64,000 nt of DNA from Anastrepha obliqua (lineage: Eukaryota; Arthropoda; Insecta; Diptera; Tephritidae). The position numbers and the translations under genes are program-made. Positions 35,935-48,375 of this stretch are shown here, in pieces (positions within the stretch are counted from its first letter, which is position 1; every line of letters starts with the position of its first letter). Location of the stretch: the NCBI RefSeq assembly GCF_027943255.1, contig NC_072893.1:23024001-23088000 (forward strand), read 5' to 3'. The notes below the pieces were generated by a model. It ran no database searches, was not told the origin of the DNA, and worked only from the letters and a program-made list of their open reading frames with translations.

Positions 35935-36630
35935 GATTTAGCCCTACGATTAGAAGCTCCTCTTATACTTCCCACCCGGATACCAAATCATTGAAAACTT
36001 TGTAGATAAACATTTTTTAAATTTTTCTTTGAAATTCCTTAGCCAAAAGAAGAAGAAGTTCAGAGTAATTGGATTGAAATTTATTACGTGAATGGAAAAC
36101 TAACCCCAACAGTCCGATTGGGAAGTGGGTTAAAAATTTGCAAATCGCAATTAAATGTTCACGCTTTACTAAAACCTCTGAAAGCGTGGAAATACTCAAC
36201 GAATCGCAATAAAATTCAAGGTGAATGTCAGCCGGAATATTATATAATAAAAAAATTAGCATTGAAAAATTATTTCTTGCAAATGGCTAAAGGCCAAAGA
36301 GTTAATTCGGTCTGAGCGTGAAGTTGTTGCGTGATATAGGGTGCACCATTAAGGCTTCATATTTTGAAATATGAAAAAGGCCGTGTTTGTCTGGAAAAGT
36401 TTTCATAAAATTATGTTTTCTGCTCTTGTAAAGGGTGCCTCATTAAGAGCACCTATTGCTAAGCTGTATAAGTTCTGATATTTTTAAAGTTCCTACTTTG
36501 AAATGAGAAAAATTCTGCTGTTCTTATTTTAAACCCGTCGAACAGTTTCGTTTTTTTTCTCGAACTGTTGAAACCAAGTTTTTCTGAAAGTCTGGGTTGT
36601 ATATAAAAAGGTAATTTCTCAGCTTTTCTA
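35935..36630. other. Non-coding stretch with AGGGTGCCTCATTAAG motifs
   Basis: AGGGTGCACCATTAAGG near 36338 and AGGGTGCCTCATTAAGAG near 36432 resemble, in inverted orientation, the sequence near 38216. Otherwise nothing recognised. Confidence 0.45.
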
Positions 36631-37745
36631 GGTTGGTTAGGCTAATCTGAAATGGTTGCCCATAGAGTGGACACACTTGCACGAAAATCAAAAAATTCTT
36701 CCTTTGTGATTCCATTGCAAAGGAGATAAGAAGGCTGGGAAGAAAGGAAGGCGGAGGAGATTTTCAATATCAAGGCCTGCTCTATCAGCAGGCGTAGGAA
36801 AAATATTAGAGCCAAGATACTTAAGGAGGAAGTGCCGAGTTGATTCCATCTCATCCTCCATACCAACTCCAAGTAATGCCGAGTCTCACAGTTTGCATAC
36901 CTTGCGGCCAATATCTTGAAAGGGCATCCAAGAAATTCGAGAGCGGAGATTTTGTTAATTTCATAAGATCCCTCGAGTGCCTCCAATCCACTAGTGGCCC
37001 GAAAGATTTCCCGACCTCACAAGTTTGTGTACTTGGCCAGCATTCGCTGAGTTGACGCAAAGCCCACCTTTACAGGAAAAGACCGCAGATGGTCAGCGGG
37101 ATCCCAAACCTCTAGTTTTGCGAGGTGACTACCTCACAGGTCCTCTGTTTAGACAGCTCATCTACCTCGCAGTTTCCTGCAATGTAGCTATCGAGAAGGG
37201 GACTTATTCGGAAGCGATCGAAAGTGAAGTCAGCCATTCCCTAAACAGTTTCGAGTGCACCATCATCGAGCCCAGATACATAGAGTAGATATTAACCTCC
37301 GTGACATTTATTACACAAGTAAGCAGTCAATTAGTTGCTTCTTTTATTGCCGCCACCTCTGCTTAGATTGCACTCTAGTGGCCCGATAACATGAACTTGA
37401 GTTTGATGGCGAGCTCCTTGCAGAATACTTCGTCGGCAACCCTTCCATTCAATTTCGAGCCATCCGTGAACAGGTTTACCAGGTCCTGTCTGCAAATACT
37501 GCACCTCGCTCACACTTCCCTTGACTGAATGTGAGTGGAGAATGATGCGAAGCAGGGGTGCGCATTGATCAGTCGTCAAAGTGATGCACCCAAAGTTCCT
37601 AAGGATACTTGAGTGTTCGTAAATGAGGTCATGTTTGTAGCCTGAGCCTCTGAGTCTGATTGTGGCACGAGTAGCTGTAGCTTTGCCTGCAATGTCCACA
37701 GCGCTGGAGTAGAACTTTTCTGGATTGACCATTTAAAGACATTTT
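36631..37745 (-). mobile_element. RNase-H-bearing LINE, RT tail to 3' end
   Basis: The minus strand reads PEKFYSSAVDIAGKATATRA, RGSGYKHDLIYEHSSIL, then RNase H with LFTDGSKLNGRVGDEVFCKE (37470-37408) and AEVAAIKEA (acidic helix). A long decayed region follows, then CETRHYLELVWRMRWNQLG. The 3' end at 36631 is GCCTAACCAACC. Stops occur throughout. The RNase H TDGS and AE residues survive. Confidence 0.75.
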
Positions 37746-39049
37746 TTTATTCAATCTAAAGTTGCTGGTCGTAGAGCAGTACTTACGACCTAATTTTATG
37801 ACCTTCTCAGCCCAAAGAATCGTTAAAATGTGAAATTTTCCATTTTGTTTTAACCAAAGCGTTGAGACTTCATCAATGTCGCAGGGAAATCCATCTGCCA
37901 GTTTAGAATTTTTTCCTTGGGCTATTAAAACATTTCTCTCTCTCTCTCCCAAAACCACAAGCCAAAACAGATGCAGTGGTATCAGATTGCAAGACCTGGA
38001 TAGTCATCTAATCGCAAAGCTGGGTTAAGGAAATCTTCGAAGTGTCCCCGCGTGAGTCTAAGCGTTTTCGTTGAAGTTTCAGAACTCCTCTCCGTTTTGC
38101 GTCCACGTAATACGCCATGACTTCAAAAACTTCATTGTAATGTCAGGTTCACATGACAGCTGTCAAATAACGGCGCTCGACGAACAACACAACAAAATAG
38201 GCGATCTTAATGAGACACCCTATAGAAGTATTTATATGCTTTGAGTGTTGCAAAGTTTGAGCAAAAAAAAAAACAAAATAGATTGAATAAAGTGTAACAA
38301 CTAAAGAAAAGGCAAGACGTCACAAAAATAACAACAACAACAGCCAATCAACGTAAAGAGCAAAACACGACAAACTAGCAACAACAAACAATCACGGAAA
38401 GTGTCGAATTACTTTGGCCTAAACAAATGCAGAAAACAAAAGCGAAGAATATGCACAGACCTGCATACACACACAAACCTATACAAATACACACACACAC
38501 ATATCTACACAAATACACACACACACATACATACAGTGGGGTTTTTTACATATATCGGCAAAAGTGACAGCAGCGAGCAAAAAAGTGATGTCAAGTAAAA
38601 TTCAAATTAAAATACAACAAAAATTATACACTTCAAGTGGGGTGAAAGGACGAGACGTTTGCTTTCTGCCACGCTGCCCATAGAAGCGAGTGCAACGTTG
38701 AAAGAATACGAAAAAAACGAAGAGACTGCAAAGAGACGTCTTGACAGCGAGTTGACATAATTATGACAGTTGCCAGTGTCTAGCAAAGTCGTGTGGTATT
38801 ACCCGCATATACATACATACAAACACAAGCACATACATGCATACAATACACACATACAAATGTAGAACGAGCGACTGCAAGTGGGAAGCTTTCGTGCACC
38901 TGAAATGTCAGGTAATTCTAATTATTAAAAATTTTTATTGACGAATAAAGCCAAGCGTTTACTGACTTAACCGTTAGAATGCAACTTTTATTGATGTGCA
39001 TACATACATATATTGCATGCATGTATACAGTGAGTGTGAATAAAAATCG
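37746..39049. other. Non-coding stretch; possible transposon end at its middle
   Basis: Reverse complement near 38216 reads TATAGGGTGTCTCATTAAGA and resembles motifs at 36338 and 36432. A TC run lies at 37934-37948. CA runs lie at 38470-38535 and CATA runs at 38810-38870. No gene recognised. Confidence 0.45.
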
Positions 39050-39960
39050 TACCACTATTTTTGCGCTTTTTACTTCTTTTCTTTTAATTTTTTAAATATA
39101 TTAAAATCATTTTTTTTTAATTTATTTAAGTTATTAATTTTTATAAATTTATTAAAGTTACTTTTTTTAATTAATTTATTTTTGTTTCAATTTTTTTCTT
39201 TTAATTTATTAAGTTTTTATTTTTTAAAGTTTTTTTTTAAGTTTTCTTTATTAATGTATTAAAGTTATTAATTTCTTAAATTTATTGAAATATATTTTTC
39301 TAAGTTTATTACAGTTATCCTTTTCTTTGAATTTATTAAAGTTATTATTTTTTTAAATTTACTAAAGTTATTATTTTTTTAAATTTATTAAAGGTATAAT
39401 TTTGTTAATTTTTTTTTAATTCTCGTTGTTTTAATTTTTTTAAATTATAATTTTTTTTTAATTTAATAAAGTTATTTTTAAATTTATTAAACTTTTTTTT
39501 TAAATTTAATGAAGTTAATACCTTTTTTAGGTTATTGAAGTTATTCGTTTTTTTAATTTATTAAAGTTATTTTTTTAATGTATCAAAGTTATTAGTGCTT
39601 TAAATTTATTAAAATATATTTTTTTTTAATATATTAAGTTATTATTTATTTTAATAATAAAAGTATTATTTAAAATTTTTTTTAATTATGTTTTTTTAGT
39701 TTTTTTAAATTATAAATTTTTTAATTTATTAAAGTTATTTAATAAGGTTTTTGTTTAATTAACTAAATTTTTTTTTTTAAATTTTATTAAAGTTATTATT
39801 TTATTAATTTTTTTTAATTTACTAACGTTTTTTTAAGCTTATTAAAGATATCTTTTTCAATTTATTAAAGTTATAATTTTTTAAATTTTATTAAAGTTAT
39901 TAATTTTTTTTTAATTTATTAAATTTTTGTTTTATTTATTAAAGCTATTATTTGTATTAA
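39050..39960. repeat. T-rich degenerate tandem array D
   Basis: Repeats of TTTAAATTTATTAAAGTTAT about every 25-40 bp, strongly diverged. It ends abruptly at mariner coding sequence near 39963. Confidence 0.75.
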
Positions 39961-39962
39961 AT

Positions 39963-40310
39963 TTATGGACAATGCACCGCGTCACAAGAGCAATTTGACA
40001 ATGGCTAAAATCCATGGTTTAAAGTTCGAATTGTTGGAGCTTCCACTATATTAACTAGATTTGGCACCTAGCGAGTTCCCTCTGTTTCCAGACCTAAAAA
40101 ACTGCATGCGTGGAAAGCGTTTTTCATCATATGATGAGGTCATAACAGCCGTGAAAGCATATTTTGCAGCACTTCCAGATTCCCACTTCAGGGCTGGAAT
40201 TCATAAATTGGAATCTCATTGAAAAAAGTGTTTTGATGCTCAGGGAGACTATACAGAATAAAAAAGTGTATTTTCAATCATAAAATTATGTTTCTCTCGT
40301 CAAACCGCAA
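39963..40310 (+). pseudogene. mariner transposase C-terminal remnant (D34E)
   Basis: FMDNAPRHKSNLTMAKIHGL, KFELLELPLY, stop, LDLAPSEFPLFPDLKNCMRG, KRFSSYDEVITAVKAYF, DSHFRAGIHKLE and CFDAQGDY follow the mariner order. Spacing from D in MDNAP to the residue after LAPS is 34, but that position is E rather than D. A stop replaces the serine of YSPDLAPSD. The N-terminal half is absent. Confidence 0.85.
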
Positions 40311-40320
40311 AACTATTTAA

Positions 40321-41060
40321 GGGGGCAGCCTGCTTTAGAGGCTTAAAAAAATCGATTTTTGTTTTGCATAAATTTCTTCCCAAACTATCCAAGAATGTGT
40401 CCTCAAAATTTCAGAAGCAAATTCAAAATATTTTCGGAGTTACAGAAGAAATTGTGAGCAAGCGTCGAGCAGGAATACGAGCGGCCGGATCGCTTGAAGT
40501 GCGATTTCTCGCTTTTTTATTTTTGCGATTTTTCCTAATTGGCGGGAAAGATGGGGAAAAAGTTAAACGTCCCCTATCGAAACGAGATAACATTGATTGT
40601 ATTCGGAATTAAATTCTCTTCTAGTTGAACCTAAAAAACCGGAAGAAAGTTATGATTAACCCACTTTTTAAACAATCTGAAGTGAATTTGTTTTTCCAAA
40701 AAAATGAATTTTTTTTAATTAGCGAAAAATTGTTGAATTTCTCACTTTTTGTTTAATTTTCTTGGTTTAACTAGAAGCTATACTATACTAAAATAAAAAT
40801 GTTTTTGGGTTTTTGGTTTGAAATGAAAGTTGCGACCTGCATCTTTCCCGCCGCACGACACATGCACACTCGAGGCACCTCGGCAAAATGCTCTGTACCA
40901 GACACAATATGACATATATTTTAATGAAAAAAATTTAGAAGACTGTTGAAATATATAACAATAAAACCTGAAAGTTTCGTTTCAATTGAATATATCTTTT
41001 CTTCCCAAAAAAATCCACGAAAAAAACAATTTTTTGAAGCCTCTAAAGCAGGCTCCCCCT
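40321..41060. mobile_element. Non-autonomous TTAA-flanked element
   Basis: TTAA at 40317-40320 and 41061-41064 flank termini GGGGGCAGCCTGCTTTAGAG and (reverse complement) AGGGGGAGCCTGCTTTAGAG. The inverted match extends about 40 bp with few mismatches. TTAA duplication is typical of piggyBac-type elements. The interior (frame 40364-40612) has no transposase domain I recognise, so I call it non-autonomous. It inserted beside the end of the mariner remnant. Confidence 0.75.
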
Positions 41061-41064
41061 TTAA

Positions 41065-43119
41065 ACAACCTAGTAAATATAAATATCAAGATTTTTAAGC
41101 AAGTTCTGCTCATAAAAACTAATTTCCCTGTTGCTGCATCGATTACCTGCTGCTCCATATTTCTTAATAATAACTTTAATTCTAACTTTTGTTTTCACTC
41201 GAAACATTTGTCTAATTACGTGTGACTAATAACATTCATTATCAGCGCCATAGGTTAGTTGCAAGTTAATTTACAGCTACCATGAAATTTCCAATTTGAT
41301 AAAGCAACACACACACACATGCACATATGTACATGTATGCACACCAACACTTCCTCGTACATGAATGAGAGCGATGGCGTGAGTCACAATCCATGCTCTG
41401 ATAAAACCGCACATTGACGTAATTATGAACATGGCCGCGCTCATTTAGCCTGCTCCAATAAAATTGTACCAGAACACCTGTTTAACTACATACACACATC
41501 CACTGCTCGTACACCGATAATACGACGCGAGGCTTACGAGCATCAAATGCTTAGCATCCAACTAAGCAAACAGAAACCACGCAATTTTTTAGCATTAAAA
41601 ATGTATTTGGTTTAGTTGGCAGATGACTATTTAAAGCGCAAGTGGGCAGTGTTAGATTATTTGTAAAAAGTGTATGTGTATGTTTGTATATGTTTCAATA
41701 GCAATGCTTGGTTTTCATTCCCACCAAAACATGCACTAAGGAAAACATCTGTGCATAAAAAGTTTTGTAATGAAATGTCGAAACAGATGGTCTGCAAATG
41801 TTAGCGCATTTCTTATTTAAAGTAGTAACAGAATTTAAATTGTAAAACTTTCGAGTCTGCGGCTGCCATCTCCCAATGCCAATACATCAGGGACGACACG
41901 GAAGAATTGCTCGTCGTATGTTAATATGTACAAGTAAAAAAGTAAAAAAAAGAAGAGTACAGCGAGAAAAAAAAGCCCAACCACATTTATAAATAGAAGT
42001 AAACAAAATTTGTCACAGCCGGGCAGAGAGAATTATTGGTATAAGAGTGGCAAAAATATTAGAGCAACAAACAGAGATATGCATGTAAATAGTTTAACAG
42101 CAACGAGAGTACAGCAAAACCCTCTTAACAGTAGTGAGTGCGTGACTGTGCGCGTTAACAGCTGTGCGCTGAGTCGAGAGCAGCGAGCGAAGCATGGATC
42201 AGCTGAGCGCATGCCAAAAGGTGGTTTAACTGCATTTATATGTATGTATGTGGATGGCGGCTTTTTTTATTTCAATCTTTTTATTATTTGAGCTGAAGTG
42301 AAAGAAAAAGAGACTGTTGTTGGTGTGGAGGATCCGTAAACCTGTTTGCGAGAGTACTCATAACGTTGAGCGCACGCACTGACACGTTGGCGGAGCAACA
42401 AGGAGCGGAGTACAACGAGTATAGACTTTCGAGAATTTTAAATGTGAAACAAACGGGTATTGCAAGTATTTGTTGTTGCCTGAACATTCACCAAATGTTT
42501 TGATAGTTTTTTGTTTTTTTTTTGTTTTTGCTTTACTATTGTTTATATCTTCTATGCCTTGTGTGCATACACATGTGTGCAGTTGAGTAGGTAAAAGTGG
42601 AAGGTGTTCGTCGGCACCAGTTCGGCGTAATTTTGTGGTTTTCATGCATGCATTGCATAAAGAATTAAGCTGTTTGGTCACAAGCACGAATATTGTTGCT
42701 GCTGCTGCTGGTATTGCTGCCGCCGTTGATGACTCATACAGGTGCGCTGCGCTGCTGTGTGCTGCTCCCAACTCATTGCTCTCTGCATACTCTACTTACA
42801 TTCACACATATATATATACTCGTGTGCATATGATACATAGGCGTGGGCTTGTGTGTGAGCACACAATTGTTTGTAGCGCAACCAGCAAACGGCGCTACCA
42901 AATGAAATGCAACTATTTAGCAGAGTGACGCTGTGTGGTGCGGAAAACAACTAACAGTACGTGAGGTAAGTACATATAATTTTAATAATAAATGCAATAT
43001 TGAAAATACATTTTCGCACTCTCAGTAACAAATTTGTATTTATTTATGCAGCTCGGCGCAGAGATTGAATTGAGCCGATGGCACAGCAGAGAACAAAAAT
43101 AAATAGAATGTAAGAAATA
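41065..43119. other. Non-coding stretch
   Basis: No gene or transposon recognised. CA runs lie at 41306-41325, CATA-type at 42810-42840 and a CTG-rich patch at 42696-42725. The minus-strand 137-codon frame at 42358-42771 crosses the CTG patch and lacks known motifs. Confidence 0.5.
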
Positions 43120-43958
43120 AAGGGTGGTTAAATTTCAAGGGCCGATGTTTAATGTGAACCACACCTAAACGTCAAGTTTTTTCTGCATTTCATTTGACAT
43201 TTTTTAATTTCAGACTAACTCAATTTGAACCGCACTTCGTGAAGAAAATCATTTTCAGTGATGAGGCACATTCTCATCTCAGCGGATTCGTCAATAAGCA
43301 GAATAGCCGCATTTGGGCGAATGATAATCCAATAGTGATTGCCGAAAAACCAATGCACCCACAAAGAGTGACTGTTTGGTGCGGTTTATGGGCCGGCGGA
43401 ATCATTGGGCCGTATTTTTTCCAAAATGAGGCCGGTCAGGCAGTTACTGTGAATAGTGTTCGTTATCTTTTTATGGCCCGAATTGGAAGATATGGATGAG
43501 GACGATATGAGGTTTCAACAGGACGGTGCCACTTGTCACACAGCTAACGAAACAATGGCTCTTTTGCGCGAAAAATTTGATGGCCGAATAATCTCACGTC
43601 GCGGCATGTGAATTGGACGCCAAGATTATGTGATTTGACACCGTTGGGCCTCTTTCTTTGGAGTTATTTGAAAGAAAAGGTGTACGTCGATAAGCCAGCA
43701 ACAATTCAAGAGCTAAAGGATGAGATAATTCGGCACATTAATGGCATAGAACCTCAATTATGCCTCAGCGTCATCGAAAATTTGGACCATCGGATGGAGG
43801 TGTGCCGCCGAGGGCGCGGCGGCAATTTGGCCAATATTTTGTTCCATACGTAATTGAGCCGTACCAATATTATCATAATGAAGAGAAATGACAATAATTT
43901 CCTAATAAATTGTATTTTATTCAAAATCAACACCGGCCCTTGAAACTTAACCACCCTT
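43120..43958 (+). pseudogene. rosa-type mariner (DD41D), HTH deleted, catalytically broken
   Basis: TIRs AAGGGTGGTTAAATTTCAAG and (reverse complement) AAGGGTGGTTAAGTTTCAAG are flanked by TA at 43118-43119 and 43959-43960. Coding starts within the catalytic domain: FVKKIIFSDEAHSHLSGFVN, NKQNSRIWAND, PQRVTVWCGLWAGGIIGPYF, then QQDGATCHTANETMALL and CDLTPLGLFLW. The spacing between the last two catalytic positions is 41, as in the rosa family first named from Ceratitis rosa. The third catalytic D is replaced by G. A small deletion near 43468 and a 1-bp loss near 43600 shift the frame. The N-terminal HTH is deleted. Length is 839 bp. Confidence 0.9.
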
Positions 43959-43960
43959 TA

Positions 43961-45885
43961 TAAAGAAAAAGCAAACATCGACCACCATCTGCAAAGGCAG
44001 GGGAATGCAAGAGGGGGAAAACGAGCAACTGACTGCAAAGACTGACAGCCAGCAAGAACGAACATGTAAAATTTCACTTGCTCACTTTAGCAGGGGCGCT
44101 TGGTGCGCTGTGGTGGTGATAATGGGCTTTTGCCACACTTACTGGCATACAAACTGGCCAATTTGTCTGTGGCAGCAGCGATCGCAGTAGTGGGTACTTA
44201 AGGCATATGTGTGTACATATATGGATATGTTTGTGAAAACAGTGAACGACGTAAACGCAGTCCCCTGTCAGCTGTTACGATCAAAGTAATGAGAACCACA
44301 TGTAAATGAAAAATTCCTTCCTTCCGTATCGTAGTATCGTAGATTTTTTTCACGATATTTAAAAATTCCAGTAATACCCTGTCAGCTGATTGCTCTCTCA
44401 CCACACAGTGTTGCCAAGCAGTACATTTCGAAATCATTTACAAAATAAACTTAGAAAAATTATAATTTTTATTAAAATAACTTAAAAACACTGTTGAATA
44501 ATGTTAAATATAGATAAATGCACTATTTGCATTTGTTGGTTTTTGGCTTTGGTTGATTAAACAATGAAAAATTGTAACTGATAACGCGGATGTGTGAAAA
44601 AGTGTTTAAGCAAAAATATCAATGGCAACATTGTGTAGATACAACAAAACACATACACACACAAACCGTTGTATTGTGTAAATATGTAATTAAAAGAACG
44701 CAGTTGTTCTCAGGGAATGAGTTTTTGTGCTCGTTAGGGGCTGCGGTAAGTGACTGCGTACGTTTTTCACTGTTTTGAGCATAAATCATACAATTTTTTA
44801 TTGTTGATTTTTTGTTTTGACTCCAAGAAATGCAGAGAGATAAGGAAAGAACTGTGGTCTGCATTCGAGAAATTTTAGATGCATAAGAAAATGAAAATTA
44901 TAATCATTTCATGCCGCTCATGCCGAATTTACATCAAGCCAACATTTTGCCTCTACAACGCCTCATGCAAGCATACATACATATGTACATAAATATGTAT
45001 ATTTCGAGGGGTACATCATCAGCAGGCGCATTGGCATTTAATGAGCTACGAGACACTGAGCCGCTGCCAGCTGATAACACGAACAGCGTAGAGAGCGCGC
45101 GCACACTAGCCTAAATGTGGCTGCGTGCAGTCAAAGGTTTTGTTGTTATTTTGTCGGCATAAAAAAGTACTTGTGACTGCAGCTTTATTGTGATTATCAT
45201 TTAACTGATTTTTTTGTTTTTTCTTATATTTTATTTGTCGTTATTGCATGCCTTTATTGTTGCTGGTCAGTTTTTAATTTCATGATTTTATGATTTTTGT
45301 TTTTGTTTTTGTTTTTTTTTTTTGCTTTTGTTCTTTTTACTATTTTATTCTTATTAAATATTGAGTCTAATTGTCTATACACGCAGCTCTGGCCAATTAC
45401 GCTCATACATTTGTACGTTCATACATACACACGAACATATGTAATTGCTGTAAAAAAACTATAAATAAATAGTGCAGATAGCTGGATTTTCGGTACATAT
45501 AGAATTATTTTTGTAGCGTCATCGATCGGTAGCGATGACCTTGGCTACATACACACATACCTATTTACATTTACTACTGTACTCCACTACATTTGTACAT
45601 TTACTTTGTATTTACAATAAATTGTAGATAAGCAGTTTTTTTATAATCAACGAATAGAACGGCCCACAATCGATAGCTGGAGTGGGTTTTACGACTTAGT
45701 AATTGTTGAATTGTTAAATTTTAATATCAGTAAATGTACATATGTAGATCTGAAATTAACAAAAATAAAAACAAGCAAAAGCAAAAACAAAAAATTTAAA
45801 ACGTAAAAGCTTCAATGAATAGGCGGCAATTGGGTTTTATTGAGACCTGAAGTAGTTAGTCACAGAAAAACCAGGTTTTTTTAAT
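43961..45885. other. Non-coding stretch
   Basis: No gene or transposon recognised. A CA run lies at 44650-44665, CATA patches at 45415-45440 and a T/G-rich tract at 45285-45330. Confidence 0.5.
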
Positions 45886-45889
45886 TTCG

Positions 45890-46925
45890 AGAGTTAAATT
45901 AATTTTTTTTAATATTTTTTTCTAACATTTTTTTAAATATTTAAAAAATTTGTTTTTTTAATATTTAAAAATTTTTGTTTATTTTTTTAATTTTTTTTTA
46001 CATTTAAACATTTTTTTTTTAATTTTTTAAATATTTTTTTAAATATTTTCTTAAATCTTTTTTTTATATATTTTTAATTTTTTTAGAATATTTTTAATAT
46101 TTTTGAAATTTTTTAATATTTGTTTTAATTTTTTTGTAATTGTTTAAATACTGTTTTTTTTTTAATTTCTTTTTGAATTTTTTAACATTTTTTTATATAT
46201 TTTTAATTTCTTTAATATATTTTTAATTTTTATAGTTTTTTTAATATATTTTAAATTTTTAAAAATTTTTGTTTAATTTTTAAAAATATTTTTCAAAATT
46301 TTCTTAAATCTTTTTTTTTAATATATTTTTATTTTTAAGTATTTTTTTAATATTTTTTAAACTTTTTAATATTTTTGAAATTTTTTAATATTTCTTTTTT
46401 TTTATTTTGTTAACATTTTTTTAATTTTTTTAATATTTTTTTATATATTTTTAATTTTTTTTAATTTTTTTTAGTTTTTGTAGCTTTTTTTATATATTTT
46501 AAAATTTCAAAAATTTTTTTAAATTTTTTTTTTAATTTTGTAATATTTTTTAGTATTTTCTTAAATCTTTTTTTTAAATATTTTTTTAGTATCTTTTTGA
46601 TATTTTTTAATATTTTTTTTAATTTTTTTTATATTTTCTTTTAATGTTTTTTTTTTACTATTTTTTAATTTTTTAATATTTTTAATGTTGTTTTTAATTT
46701 TGTTAATATTTTCTTAATTCGTTTAGTATTTGTTTTAATGCTATTTAAATTTTTTAATATTTTTTTCATTTTTTTTAATATTTTTTTTTAATTTTTACAT
46801 ACATTTTACATTTTTTTAATTTTGTTTTATTTTTTTAAATATTTTTTTTATATTTGTTTTTGATATTTTTAAAAATTTTATTTTTTTTTAATAGTTTTTT
46901 TGCATTATTTTTTTACTTTAACGCT
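45890..46925. repeat. T-rich low-complexity block (TTTTTAATATTTTT)
   Basis: About 1 kb of TTTTTAATATTTTTAATTTT-like sequence with only occasional C or G. The segment near 46290 (CTTAAATC followed by poly(T)) recurs near 46050 and 46560, suggesting about 250-270 bp duplication. Confidence 0.75.
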
Positions 46926-47338
46926 TTCTTATCCGCCTTGAAAAATGCCAACCTAGCCGACATACATACATACATACATACGCGTTCACATGTCTGGGTT
47001 CTATCTTTGAAATGACACCGAGGTCAGATTAATCACAAAACTAAACAAATTATTGGCTGAGAAAACAACTATAAAATACATATTAAAACAATCGAAAGAA
47101 AGTTGACGGCGTGATTCATATGCCGCGCATGTGGCAGGTGATAATCAAATGGCCGGTACTATCGTTAAGGGATTGGATGATTTTTTATGTGACAAGAAGT
47201 GAATAGAATAAATCAATTTGTGTTTCCCAAATAAATAAGAAATTAATAAATATAAGCGAGTGCGCGTTTTTGGGTTGAAAAACTACTTCTCATAGACGAA
47301 TATAAACTTTTATATCTGTATCTCTAAAATCACGATCC
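46926..47338. other. Unassigned stretch with CATA run
   Basis: A CATA microsatellite lies at 46960-46981. Nothing else recognised. Confidence 0.5.
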
Positions 47339-47470
47339 CTGCCGAGGGGCGACCGCTATTAGAAAAATGTTTTTCTTAATTTTGGTGTTTCACCGAGATC
47401 CGAATCTACGTTCTCTTTTTGAATTCCGAATGGTAGTCACGTACCAACCCATTCGGCTACGGCGGCCGCC
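47339..47470 (-). mobile_element. tRNA-derived SINE, 5' half only
   Basis: The minus strand starts GGCGGCCGCCGTAGCCGAAT GGGTTGG (A-box-like, 47444-47459), then TGACTACCATTCGGAATTC. A decayed B-box-like GATTCGGATCT (47396-47406) and TGAAACACCAAAAT follow, with CTAATAGCGGTCGCCCCTCG at the end. The 3' half is missing. Confidence 0.8.
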
Positions 47471-48180
47471 TCTCGTACTCGTACACTTGAATAAAAATAC
47501 GAAAATATGAATGCGATGAAAGCGAAATGTCAAAAAAATCCCTCGAATTTGCTGACCGTGATACGTACCCCGTAAACTTCTCTACACTTTTTGCCAAGCA
47601 GTTCAACGCGCATGAAAACTCATCGTGTAAATTTGACATCTTAGACATGAAGTGTAGATGGAAAAACGGGAGAGAGAGAGAGAGATATTACAATGTTTAC
47701 TCCTTTTCAAAGTTTCCTGATTCTTTCATTAATCCGAGTAACCTGCTGAGCGATAGAGAACCAAATTTGTATCCTTTTACTCTATGAAATGCCCAACGGA
47801 AGTAGAGAATGTCGATTATCTCCATGTTTGCCGTATGCTGAATCCATGGATTGTGTTTCGTGATTAACTGAACCAGCGATCGAAGCTCTATCATTTTTTT
47901 TATTTGATAACGAATTCCATTACCACCCCGTAGCGAGGTCTATTTTAACTGAATTTTAAGGCGCGCAGATTACTTAATGAAATGTTTTTTTAGGGTTGAA
48001 AACTTTACCGCGAAGTCTTTGCGCTGTTTTAGTTTTGCGTTCACACCTTAACACAAGAAGAGTACGAAAAAGTGAGAGAGTCGGGATGTAATCGACGCTC
48101 TCTTACAATATCATCAAAGGATACTGAAAAAAGTAGCCTCGATTAAAGTGAAAGCCGATGAGCCAGCCAGGGAAGGTACA
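47471..48180. other. Unassigned stretch
   Basis: A (GA) run lies at 47671-47686. The frame at 47527-47787 crosses it and has no known domain. Confidence 0.45.
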
Positions 48181-48189
48181 TTTTTTTGA

Positions 48190-48375
48190 CGCGACAGATT
48201 AGCAAGTGCAGCACTCAGACACAATTAAATCCATTGTACTGCTCTCGGGCTCCCTTTTTAATTTTCTTTAAACCTACTCGACCTCCGTAGAAATCTGAGT
48301 AGATCTTGTGGTGCCAAGGATCCCAGGTGGTCGCTTCTTAATACATCCGTGCCAAAGGCCTCAAGCCTGATTCCA
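48190..48375 (-). mobile_element. LINE C-terminal fragment, same family as 52158-52514
   Basis: The minus strand reads LEAFGTDVLRSDHLGSLAPQ then LLRFLRRSSRFKEN, closely matching LEVFGTDVLRSDHLGSLVPQ of 52158-52514. It is joined head-on at about 48375 to a plus-strand LINE tail. Confidence 0.7.

Noticed and set aside
42358..42771. 137-codon minus-strand frame
   Set aside because: It crosses a CTG repeat and T tracts; no recognised motif and the opposite strand is also open.
47671..47686. GAGA-factor binding site in the (GA)n run
   Set aside because: Simple GA microsatellites occur at several places without promoter context; nothing else supports regulation.
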